A DNA stretch of 64,000 nucleotides from Limosilactobacillus caviae. GTDB taxonomy: Bacteria; Bacillota; Bacilli; Lactobacillales; Lactobacillaceae. Below are positions 1-7,176 of this stretch, one piece after another (the first letter of the stretch is position 1; each line of letters begins with the position of its first letter). The notes below the pieces were generated by a model. It searched no databases and was not told where the DNA came from. It saw nothing but the letters and a program-made list of their open reading frames with translations. The stretch covers positions 310,001 to 374,000 of the forward strand of contig NZ_BMDS01000001.1 in NCBI RefSeq assembly GCF_014635905.1, read 5' to 3'. A program made the position numbers and the translations under genes.

Positions 1-22
1 ATTGCTAAGAGCTTTCAGTAAT

Positions 23-1408
23 TTAGTAGACAATAACTGGTTCATCTTTTTCTAAGTCATGGTAGGCTTGACCAGCAATGCTTGGCTGCATGTTAATACA
101 ACCATGCGAACCATCACTTAAGTAGGCGGTCTTTGACCAATTATGGCGCCAACTTGCATCGTGGAAGCCGCATCCAGTTTCTGTAAATGGTGACCAGTAA
201 TTAACTTTGCTTGCATAACTAGATCCGTCATCATTTTGTCCGCGGAGAACCGATGGACTTTGCTGGTACATAATATACCAAACTCCCTTTGGCGTTTTAT
301 TGCCTTCGTTGTTAGTTCCGCTTACGATATCTGATTCAAGCACGCATTTTCCATCTTTGTAGAAGTAGGCACGTTGGTCAGCTAACGAAACTTCGGCATA
401 AGTGTTACCAATTCCGTGATTAGTGGTAATGTTGTAGCCAAGGCCGGTAGTATTATAGCCGGTACCTTCTATGTCGTTTTTACCGTTAACTTCTTGTTGT
501 CCGTTAATAATTGCCTTTGTTAGTGAGTCCCCGGCTTTTTTCTCACTAATTTTCCAACCATAGGAACCGTTAGCAGTAGTTGTAATTTCAGCACCGGAAT
601 GGGTCCTAAATTTAAACGGCTTGCCAAGAGTAGCCTGCTCGTTATTAATCTTTTTAATTTGCTTATTTAATGCAGCGGTATTAAAGTTATATTTTCCGTT
701 GCGGTACGTAGCTTCGGTAATAATCTGGCTGCTTGCAAAATTATACTTTTTATCTTGAACGAGGTAGGTTACCTTTTTACCCTTTAGTTTTTCTAGTTGT
801 TGTTGCTCATTCTTAACAGTCTTACTATTGGCAGGAAGCGGCTTTTCATTATGCAACGCGATGTTGATTTTAGTACTTCCCGCTTGGTTATTTAACTGAT
901 TAATGGCGTTTTGAAGGTTGTATTTAGTTCCGTTTACAGCTGGAACGATTGAAACTTTATCATTACGATAAATGGCGTACGCATCAACGGGGGCCTTACG
1001 CTTAGCATTGAGTTGTTGAACCTGTTCAGTCACCTTAGATTTAGCGGCGTTTAGTGACGCTTCATCAAAGTTGTCCGGCTTAACTGCCAACTCTATTGCT
1101 TTATGCGATGGAAAGAGCGAGAATTGCTTCTTTAAGGCTTGATTAAATTTTTGCTCATCATCATTTGTGAACTTGGCTTTCATTGGTTTAGATTGGTAAA
1201 CTAATTTATTGTCGACGTATACTTTTGTAGCTCCTGAGGTTCCTTTTACCTTTTCAAAAGCTTGCTTTGCGGTAAGTCCACCAACAGCAATATTATTAAT
1301 TGTCACATTTTTATTAAAATGATTTGCTTGGTGGATATACATACCGGCAATTAGAATGACTAGTAGTGCGACTAATCCAGTTAACCAGTATTTAATATTT
1401 GAACGCAT
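23..1408 (-). CDS. L,D-transpeptidase (YkuD family) with N-terminal substrate-binding region
   Basis: Cell-wall enzyme predicted to form 3-3 cross-links between peptidoglycan stems or attach partners to them. The 461-residue protein has one N-terminal membrane anchor (about residues 7-25), a long extracellular region resembling the repeated peptidoglycan-binding domains of enterococcal Ldt proteins, and a C-terminal YkuD domain from about residue 337. The catalytic motif SHGCINM is visible with Cys437 as nucleophile. The ATG start follows a GAGGAAGG ribosome-binding site. It opens a cluster of related wall genes (a second transpeptidase, a degenerate one and a D,D-carboxypeptidase), which fits a role in wall remodelling. 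Family assignment is firm; the exact cross-link or substrate is not known from sequence. Confidence 0.93.
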   Translation of the reverse strand: MRSNIKYWLTGLVALLVILIAGMYIHQANHFNKNVTINNIAVGGLTAKQAFEKVKGTSGATKVYVDNKLVYQSKPMKAKFTNDDEQKFNQALKKQFSLFPSHKAIELAVKPDNFDEASLNAAKSKVTEQVQQLNAKRKAPVDAYAIYRNDKVSIVPAVNGTKYNLQNAINQLNNQAGSTKINIALHNEKPLPANSKTVKNEQQQLEKLKGKKVTYLVQDKKYNFASSQIITEATYRNGKYNFNTAALNKQIKKINNEQATLGKPFKFRTHSGAEITTTANGSYGWKISEKKAGDSLTKAIINGQQEVNGKNDIEGTGYNTTGLGYNITTNHGIGNTYAEVSLADQRAYFYKDGKCVLESDIVSGTNNEGNKTPKGVWYIMYQQSPSVLRGQNDDGSSYASKVNYWSPFTETGCGFHDASWRHNWSKTAYLSDGSHGCINMQPSIAGQAYHDLEKDEPVIVY

Positions 1409-1487
1409 TATACCTTCCTCAAATTAAAAATAGTCACGTTTTTATCTTAGCACGTCTACCTAAATACTCAATAAAAAGATCATAAAA

Positions 1488-1730
1488 TTAACGGGCTTTT
1501 AAATAACGGTCAATTCCATCAAGAAAGAACTTAAAGAATAGACAAATGTTTAGTAGGAGAAATACTTTAAAGAATATTCGCCAACCAATTGCTTTTAAGG
1601 AAAGATGAAAAAGGTCATAGGCAATCACGAGAAAAATAAAAAGCAAATTAGCTCGTAAAATGTCTTTTGACCATTTATGATTGATAATATAGAACCAGAT
1701 AGTCGATAATTTTGAAAGAAATGATGTCAT
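1488..1730 (-). CDS. Small two-helix membrane protein
   Basis: Unrecognised 80-residue protein with two hydrophobic stretches (about residues 27-48 and 52-70) and basic ends, so probably a two-span membrane protein. The stretch NLLFIFLVIAYDL resembles NLILLILIFLYDL in the small protein at 2563-2763, so the two look like diverged paralogues. Each lies next to a YkuD-type gene, suggesting a partner or accessory role for the transpeptidases. That role is inference; no enzymatic motif is visible. Confidence 0.6.
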   Translation of the reverse strand: MTSFLSKLSTIWFYIINHKWSKDILRANLLFIFLVIAYDLFHLSLKAIGWRIFFKVFLLLNICLFFKFFLDGIDRYLKAR

Positions 1731-1750
1731 ATTGAAATCCCCGTCAGAAC

Positions 1751-1831
1751 TTATGAAAAGTTTGCGTAAATTATAGCAACAATAAAGAAAAAGATAGCAG
1801 TTAGATATGAAACCTTAAGATTATCCCGCAT
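1751..1831 (-). CDS. 26-residue single-span membrane peptide
   Basis: A short open frame, ATG at 1831 and stop at 1751, preceded at good spacing by AGAAAGGTG. It encodes a peptide starting MRDNLKVSYLTAIFF with one hydrophobic helix and a short tail. It lies just upstream of the 80-residue membrane protein on the same strand and could be co-transcribed. Reality as a gene rests on the ribosome-binding site and the membrane-helix composition only. Confidence 0.4.
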   Translation of the reverse strand: MRDNLKVSYLTAIFFFIVAIIYANFS

Positions 1832-1921
1832 TTTAAACACCTTTCTAAAATGAAGATTGAATAAAAAATTCCCTATAATATAATAGTGATGTTTTGAATT
1901 ATCTGTAAAGGAGAAATTAAC

Positions 1922-2566
1922 TTGAACTTACGAGTAAAGCATTGGATTTATGGAATATTTTGCTTGTTAGTAGCAATAATTGCAATTGGTCCAGAATTAC
2001 ATGCTGCTTCGAATACCCATCCAGAAAAAGCAACAGTTGAATCGCAAGTAAAGGAAAAGAAATCAAACAATAATAATGCAAGTCATATGCGAACACCGAT
2101 TGATTGGCATAAGTCTTCAGAAACAATCCCTTATCCAGATTTAAGCAAAGTAAAAGATTTTTGGATTAAAGTTGATCTTAAAAATAACCGGACATACTTA
2201 TATGATGGTTCAAAAATTATTTACACGATGTATAGCACCGGTGGAATCTATAAGAAGGATCCCAAGACAGGAGAAATGAAGAGTGCGACCCCAACAGGAA
2301 CATTCTATGCTCAGCAAGAACGCGGTGATAGTTTCTTCAACCAATCTTTGAAAGAAGGGGCTAATTACTATGTTTCATGGAAGAATCATGGTGAATATTT
2401 ATTCCATAGTGTCCCTACTAAAGCGGATGGTAAGTATAATGAAGAAGAAGCTGCAAAGCTCGGCAAAACACAAGGTTCACATGGTTGTATAAGGCTTTCA
2501 ATTCCAGACGCTCAATGGATGGAACAAAATCTGCCAGTTGGAACTAAGATTGAGATTGTCGGTTAA
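1922..2566 (+). CDS. L,D-transpeptidase (YkuD family), short form
   Basis: A 214-residue exported L,D-transpeptidase. It starts at TTG 1922 behind GGAG, has an N-terminal hydrophobic signal or anchor (about residues 8-27, ending ...ELHAAS), a short linker, and a YkuD domain from about residue 80. The catalytic signature SHGCIRL places the nucleophile at Cys189, followed by the conserved PDAQW segment. It lacks the long N-terminal domains of the first transpeptidase at 23-1408. It converges with the small membrane gene at 2563-2763, their stops overlapping by 4 nt. Predicted to act on peptidoglycan outside the membrane. Confidence 0.93.
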   Translation: MNLRVKHWIYGIFCLLVAIIAIGPELHAASNTHPEKATVESQVKEKKSNNNNASHMRTPIDWHKSSETIPYPDLSKVKDFWIKVDLKNNRTYLYDGSKIIYTMYSTGGIYKKDPKTGEMKSATPTGTFYAQQERGDSFFNQSLKEGANYYVSWKNHGEYLFHSVPTKADGKYNEEEAAKLGKTQGSHGCIRLSIPDAQWMEQNLPVGTKIEIVG

Positions 2567-2763
2567 TCGTGTAAGGAGATAATTTTAAGACCAATTAAAA
2601 TTAGATCAATTATAAAGAAGATCAGAACGATTTGAATGATAGCGAGCTTAGCCAGGGGGACAAAGTAGGCAAGTAGGTCATAAAGAAATATCAGAATTAA
2701 TAAGATGAGGTTGCTGCCAAGTAAATGGTTAAAAAAGCGACTTTGCTTTAATCTTAAAAACAT
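2563..2763 (-). CDS. Small two-helix membrane protein (paralogue of 1488-1730)
   Basis: A 66-residue hydrophobic protein with two predicted membrane helices separated by a short YDLLAYFVPL segment. It resembles the 80-residue protein at 1488-1730 over the first helix and the following YDL motif. It begins 1 nt after the stop of the degenerate YkuD-like gene on the same strand, so the two are almost certainly co-transcribed. The function is unknown; repeated pairing with YkuD-type genes suggests an accessory role in the same process. Confidence 0.6.
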   Translation of the reverse strand: MFLRLKQSRFFNHLLGSNLILLILIFLYDLLAYFVPLAKLAIIQIVLIFFIIDLILIGLKIISLHD

Positions 2764-2764
2764 T

Positions 2765-3346
2765 TTAATAGCCCTCCTTAACTAATAAGGGTGTGTTTTC
2801 TGGCAATGCTTGAAGCCATTTGGCATCGGGACGCGATACTTGAATAGTATTTTCAACTTTCGGCACTTTTCTCAGATTGTGCGGGACACGGTGGTTGTTC
2901 ATATCCGTAACTGGAGTTTCAATATAATTCCCATTACTGATTCCTAGCCAATTCTTGGATACAGCTTGCCGCGAACCGTTGATATGATATATTTGTTGTC
3001 CGCGGGCGTGAAGGATATGAAGAGGCCTTTTTTGTGCCGGTAAATTGATTTGGGCATGCACAATATAAATGACGCGATGATTGCTAGAATTAATGACTAA
3101 AACTTGTTGCGGTTTTTTTAATGCGATTAATTCAATGTGTGCGTTATTAACATTAGGATACGTCCACTTTTCCGAAGGACGGTTAATATTGGGAGAACGG
3201 AGCCGAGTTTGGTTAATAATTTGACTTGCTTTACTTGCTTGTGAGACAAAATTGGTAGCGTGATATGTGTAGATATTAAAGATAAAAATAAAGATGAGGA
3301 ATAGAGTGACCGAGATCAAAAGCAAATGTTTAATTTCTTTATTCAT
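2765..3346 (-). CDS. Degenerate YkuD-like membrane-anchored protein lacking the catalytic motif
   Basis: A 193-residue protein with an N-terminal membrane helix (about residues 8-26). Its C-terminal part follows the YkuD layout: the segment QVSRPDAKWLQALPENTPLL matches the end of the neighbouring enzyme (RLSIPDAQWMEQNLPVGTKI), and the strand QVLVINSSNHRVIY matches the domain start. The nucleophile motif HGC is replaced by ENTIQV and no cysteine is present there, so transpeptidase activity is not expected. It may bind wall substrate or regulate the active paralogues; that is inference. It is encoded divergently from the D,D-carboxypeptidase gene. Confidence 0.7.
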   Translation of the reverse strand: MNKEIKHLLLISVTLFLIFIFIFNIYTYHATNFVSQASKASQIINQTRLRSPNINRPSEKWTYPNVNNAHIELIALKKPQQVLVINSSNHRVIYIVHAQINLPAQKRPLHILHARGQQIYHINGSRQAVSKNWLGISNGNYIETPVTDMNNHRVPHNLRKVPKVENTIQVSRPDAKWLQALPENTPLLVKEGY

Positions 3347-3416
3347 GATGGATTCCTTTATTATTTATTGCTAAGTTTATCTTACCGTACTTGGAGGAAA
3401 TAGGAGAATAGATTTC

Positions 3417-4628
3417 ATGAAAAAAATGATAGTTTTTATTTTATCTCTATTCGTGGTGATGGCGGTAGGGAGTCAACCAGTTTTAGCCAGCAGTCGAATT
3501 GATGCAACGGCAGCGATAATGGTTGATGCATCTACCGGCCAGATTATTTATAAGCAAAATATTGAAAAAGCACTTCCGGTGGCTTCAATTACAAAGCTTT
3601 TGACAATTTTGGTAATTGAAGACGAAATTCAGCAAAAACAACTTTCATGGGATACTCAAGTAAAAATAACTCCCGAAATTGCGGCAATTTCAAACGATGG
3701 TGCCTACTCATCGATTGGGTTAAAAGCAGGTCAATCTTACTCTGTCCGCACATTGATAAATGCAGCACTTGTAAAATCAGCTGACGGAGCGACCGTCGCT
3801 CTTGCAACTGCTACAGGGGATGGGACCGATGAGTTTAACCTTAAGATGATGCAAAAGGCTAAAAAGATTGGAATGACTCATACCAACATCGTTAATTCGG
3901 TTGGCTTAGATAATGGTGATATGAAAAGTTTCAAGTTAGCCGATCTTCCTAATAATGCCGCAAATACTATGAGTGCCCGTGATGTGGCGATCTTATCGCA
4001 ATATCTTATAAAACATTATCCTGAGCTTCTCCAAATCACCGCTCAAAAAGAAGTGAAATTTCAAATAGCAAAGGACCAAGTTAAGACAGAGAAAAACTTA
4101 AATAAAATGCTTCCCGGTGAGCAGTACACTGTAAAAGGAGTAACTATTGACGGCTTAAAGACGGGAACCTCTGATAGTGCTGGTGCTTGTTTTGCTAGTA
4201 CCGGTAAATATCGCGGTCATCGAATTATTACCGTTATTTTGCACTCTAAAGGTGATAATAAAGATAACCGATTTAAGGCAACGCAAGACTTATATGATAT
4301 TCTTAAAAATGAATACCACCTTCAAAAAATAAAAGTTCCGTCTTCAGTAACAACACGTAAAGTGGCTAATGGAGCTGAAAAAACAATGAAACTAGGTCCG
4401 CAACAGGTAACAATCTGGAGCCCCTATGACACAAAAACCGACTATACAATTGGAACACAATATAAAAATAGTCAATTAGAAGCGCCTATTTGGAAAGGCG
4501 AGCACGTTGGTAACTTAAGGATAACGAGTGACCAATTAGAAACGTTGACTGGCGAACCTTTGACGTATTCCTTATATAGCGTTAATGATGTGCGGCGCGG
4601 AAACTTTTGGCAGCGATTATGGCACTGA
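3417..4628 (+). CDS. D-alanyl-D-alanine carboxypeptidase (S11, low-molecular-mass PBP)
   Basis: A 403-residue exported serine carboxypeptidase that trims the terminal D-Ala of peptidoglycan pentapeptides. A signal peptide ends near VLASS (residue 25). The catalytic SxxK motif is Ser57-Ile-Thr-Lys60 and the KTG triad is Lys247-Thr-Gly. The usual SxN motif appears as Ser121-Ala-Asp123, so Asn is replaced by Asp. A C-terminal PBP5-like beta domain follows from about residue 290. Tetrapeptides made by such enzymes are donor substrates for L,D-transpeptidases, which fits its place beside two of them. A dacA-type name is plausible, but more than one paralogue may exist. Confidence 0.93.
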   Translation: MKKMIVFILSLFVVMAVGSQPVLASSRIDATAAIMVDASTGQIIYKQNIEKALPVASITKLLTILVIEDEIQQKQLSWDTQVKITPEIAAISNDGAYSSIGLKAGQSYSVRTLINAALVKSADGATVALATATGDGTDEFNLKMMQKAKKIGMTHTNIVNSVGLDNGDMKSFKLADLPNNAANTMSARDVAILSQYLIKHYPELLQITAQKEVKFQIAKDQVKTEKNLNKMLPGEQYTVKGVTIDGLKTGTSDSAGACFASTGKYRGHRIITVILHSKGDNKDNRFKATQDLYDILKNEYHLQKIKVPSSVTTRKVANGAEKTMKLGPQQVTIWSPYDTKTDYTIGTQYKNSQLEAPIWKGEHVGNLRITSDQLETLTGEPLTYSLYSVNDVRRGNFWQRLWH

Positions 4629-4666
4629 TAAATTAAAGAAAGGTTATAAGGAAAGGCAGAAAAACG

Positions 4667-5521
4667 ATGAAAAAAAGTCATATCGGAATTACCGCAACAG
4701 TAATAGTTATTATTATCGCAATAATTGGTGGTGCAATTTGGCATCAGCAAAAGCATAGTAAGTATGTGCAATCGACAACCCCTACTCTTTTCTTTCATGG
4801 TGGCGGGAGCAGTTATCACGCTGAAGAGCATATGGTAAATGCTGCTAAAAAGGCGGGAGTTACTAGTACCGTAATTCGTGCTAATGTTAGTAATGATGGC
4901 AAGGTAACGCTTCACGGGTCAATGCATAAAGGGGCAATTAACCCAATTGTTGAAGTGAATTATGAAAATAATCGTCAGTTAGATTTCAATAAGCATGGTG
5001 AATATGCTACAAACGTTGTAAAGGCACTGCAGAAGCGATACCGCATTACTAAAATTAATATGGTTGGTCATTCCTTGGGAAATATTTCAATTATTTATTA
5101 CATGCTTAGAAATGGGCAGAATCAAAATATGCCGCAATTACAAAAACAGGTGGATATTGCCGGACATTTTGCTGGATTGACTTTCAAACAAGTCCCCGTT
5201 GCGATTCAGCAACCAGCTGGCATGAAAATAGATAAAAATGGCAAACCAAATAAAATGAATGCAACATATCAGCAAATGACAAAAGCACGGCAAATGTATC
5301 CTAAGGGTCAAGTAGCTGTCTTAAATATTGTTGGGGATGTAGGAGATAAGACTGATGGTCGGGTTGATAATGCATCGACCTTATCTCTTAAGTACCTAGT
5401 AGGGTCACGAGCAAAATCGTATCGTGTCCTTAAGATAACTGGAAAAGACGCTCAACATTCAAAACTCCATGATAATGCTCAGGTCGATAAGGCTATAATT
5501 AACTTTTTATGGGGAAAATAG
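4667..5521 (+). CDS. Membrane-anchored alpha/beta hydrolase (DUF915-type cell-surface hydrolase)
   Basis: A 284-residue protein with one N-terminal membrane helix (residues 7-24) and an alpha/beta-hydrolase fold outside the membrane. The HGGG oxyanion segment (residues 44-47) and the nucleophile elbow GHSLG with Ser136 are visible; a candidate catalytic His lies near the C-terminus in the HSKLHDN segment. This matches the lactobacillar DUF915 lipase/esterase-like surface hydrolases. It follows the carboxypeptidase by 38 nt and is followed by a strong terminator, so the two probably form one transcript. The natural substrate is unknown. Confidence 0.85.
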   Translation: MKKSHIGITATVIVIIIAIIGGAIWHQQKHSKYVQSTTPTLFFHGGGSSYHAEEHMVNAAKKAGVTSTVIRANVSNDGKVTLHGSMHKGAINPIVEVNYENNRQLDFNKHGEYATNVVKALQKRYRITKINMVGHSLGNISIIYYMLRNGQNQNMPQLQKQVDIAGHFAGLTFKQVPVAIQQPAGMKIDKNGKPNKMNATYQQMTKARQMYPKGQVAVLNIVGDVGDKTDGRVDNASTLSLKYLVGSRAKSYRVLKITGKDAQHSKLHDNAQVDKAIINFLWGK

Positions 5522-5532
5522 GAAACACAAAT

Positions 5533-5575
5533 AGGCCTCTAAAGTTCGGTTTTACCGCGCTTTAGAGGCCTTTTA
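5533..5575. terminator. Bidirectional intrinsic terminator
   Basis: A 12-bp perfect stem (AGGCCTCTAAAG at 5533-5544 with its complement at 5560-5571), with an inner CGG/CCG extension and a T-rich tail. It separates the surface hydrolase (plus strand) from glycerol dehydrogenase (minus strand), two convergent genes. Confidence 0.85.
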
Positions 5576-5624
5576 TTTACTGTACTATTTGCTTTTTGTA
5601 TCGATAATAGGGGGCAAATATTGA

Positions 5625-6746
5625 TTACATTCGACTGTGGTGACAGCGGTGCTTGCTTAGATATTGCTTACTATAAGCATCGACGGCACGGAATGCTTGG
5701 GCTACATCATCAGGGGTAACTGTAAATGGTAAGCGGGCCATTGTGTCTTGCTCAGAACAAGCAGCTTCTCCAGCCTTGAGTAACTTCTCATCAGAAACAT
5801 TCTCAAGATGAAGGTCGGCAAGAGTTGTTGGCAAACCTAGTGACAAGATAAATTGGAAGTACTTGTCATAACGTTCCTTATTAGCCCCTTCAAGCATTAG
5901 TTGAGTCAACGTTCCATAGGCAACCTTTTCACCATGCGTTAGGTCATGGGTTTCTTCAAGGATCGTTAAGCCATCATGAATTGCGTGAGCACCGGATAAA
6001 CCACCGCTTTCAAAACCGAGACCGCTCATAAGGGTATTAGCTTCAACAATCTTAGCGAGCGCTGGTGTAACAACATGATCCTGGGCAGCAGCAACGGCGA
6101 GGTGTGAGTAGTTAAATAATGTCTCCTCACATTTTTGTGCAATTGCATTACCAACTAAGGTTTGCTTTTCGCCAAGCATCGTATCACTGTTAGCTTTAGC
6201 AACTGCTTGTGCTTCAACATTTGTAGCAAGAGCGTCTGCAATTCCGGAGATCAACATGCGAACGGGGCCACCGGTAATAACCTGGGTATCGACTAATACT
6301 AAGTCAGGATTTTGGTTATAGAACCGGTAGTGATCGAAGCCACCGTCATCAGTGTAGATAACCGAAAGGCGTGAACAAGGGGCGTCATTAGAGGCAAGTG
6401 TTGGCATAATAACTACTGGCAGGTGCAAGTTATCAGCGATAGCCTTAGCGGTGTCAACAGTCTTACCGCCACCGAGACCATAAATTACCGAGACGTTATT
6501 TTCTTTACCAATAGCAGTTACACGGTCAACCTCATTAGTTGATGATTCGCCGTTAAATTGGACGCGGGTAACATCGTAGCCATTATCTTGTAAATATTCT
6601 TCAAATTTTTGGCCAACGATCTTGTAAACCGTACTGCCTGCTAATAATAGGGGCTTTTTACCGAAACTCTGTAAATACTTATTACTTTCGAAAAGTACAC
6701 CCTTACCTTGAATATAAGACGATGGTGAACCAAATTCTTCAACCAT
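5625..6746 (-). CDS. gldA: Glycerol dehydrogenase (iron-containing alcohol dehydrogenase family)
   Basis: A 373-residue NAD-dependent glycerol dehydrogenase converting glycerol to dihydroxyacetone. The start is ATG 6746, placed by a GGAGGG site; the frame stays open upstream but that extension has no signal. The dinucleotide-binding GLGGGKTVDTAKA and substrate/metal segments such as NDAPCSRLSV, GAHAIHDG and LTHGEKV (metal-binding histidines) are intact. Length and motifs match GldA. It is transcribed divergently from the aromatic operon and has no linked dihydroxyacetone kinase here. Confidence 0.95.
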   Translation of the reverse strand: MVEEFGSPSSYIQGKGVLFESNKYLQSFGKKPLLLAGSTVYKIVGQKFEEYLQDNGYDVTRVQFNGESSTNEVDRVTAIGKENNVSVIYGLGGGKTVDTAKAIADNLHLPVVIMPTLASNDAPCSRLSVIYTDDGGFDHYRFYNQNPDLVLVDTQVITGGPVRMLISGIADALATNVEAQAVAKANSDTMLGEKQTLVGNAIAQKCEETLFNYSHLAVAAAQDHVVTPALAKIVEANTLMSGLGFESGGLSGAHAIHDGLTILEETHDLTHGEKVAYGTLTQLMLEGANKERYDKYFQFILSLGLPTTLADLHLENVSDEKLLKAGEAACSEQDTMARLPFTVTPDDVAQAFRAVDAYSKQYLSKHRCHHSRM

Positions 6747-6844
6747 AAAAATCCCTCCAATTATACTTTGTGTACTACATAACAATATCACTTTTGGAGA
6801 ACTGTGGAAAGCTTAGTTGCTTTTAATTGATTTAAAATTAAGTG

Positions 6845-6873
6845 TTGACTTTAAATTATTAGAATGTTTTAAT
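6845..6873 (+). promoter_or_regulatory. Promoter of the aromatic amino-acid operon
   Basis: TTGACT at 6845-6850 lies 17-18 bp upstream of a TTTAAT/TTAATA-like -10 around 6868-6874. Transcription would begin near 6880, just ahead of the leader peptide. Inferred from consensus similarity and position. Confidence 0.6.
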
Positions 6874-6908
6874 AATAGACAATAATTAAACGGAAAGGAA
6901 GATTCTTG

Positions 6909-6968
6909 ATGACCTCATTATCATTAACTACTAAGAAATATTATTTCGGCTTTGCTTACTTTATGTAG
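6909..6968 (+). CDS. Tyr/Phe-rich leader peptide of the aromatic operon
   Basis: A 19-codon open frame (ATG 6909, TAG 6966-6968) with a GGAAAGGAAG ribosome-binding site. It encodes a peptide ending KKYYFGFAYFM: Tyr and Phe occupy six of the last nine codons (TAT TAT TTC . TTT . TAC TTT). Its stop codon lies inside the 5' arm of the first hairpin of the downstream attenuator. This is the classic arrangement of ribosome-mediated attenuation sensing charged Tyr and Phe tRNA, and the operon encodes precursors of exactly those amino acids. Function is inferred from composition and position. Confidence 0.8.
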   Translation: MTSLSLTTKKYYFGFAYFM

Positions 6969-7153
6969 GTCCGTGCTGTTTAGGTGCGGACTGGGACGTT
7001 CGGACCTAAGCAGAGTTGAGTTAATGATGCTTTGCTAGGTGTTGGTCTAGTAGAGCGAGATATTCAGGATTCCTGTATATAATTTCGGCAGATTGTCGTT
7101 TCCTAAAGCGCTAACTAGATTGACTAAGTCTCAGATCTAGTTAGCGCTTTTTT
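6966..7153 (+). promoter_or_regulatory. Transcription attenuator (leader hairpins plus terminator) of the aromatic operon
   Basis: The structures readable by eye are as follows. Hairpin 1 pairs 6966-6973 with 7001-7008 (8 bp). Hairpin 2 pairs 7029-7038 with 7047-7056 (10 bp, two wobbles). The terminator pairs 7105-7119 with 7136-7150 (15 bp, perfect) and is followed by TTTTTT. Two competing pairings exist: 7004-7012 with 7028-7040, which breaks hairpin 2, and 7046-7057 with 7109-7119, which breaks the terminator. A ribosome stalled on the Tyr/Phe codons would mask hairpin 1 and, through this relay, lead to antitermination. The logic is inference; the complementarity is seen directly. Confidence 0.75.
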
Positions 7154-7176
7154 ACGATTATTAAAGGAGAAGAGAT

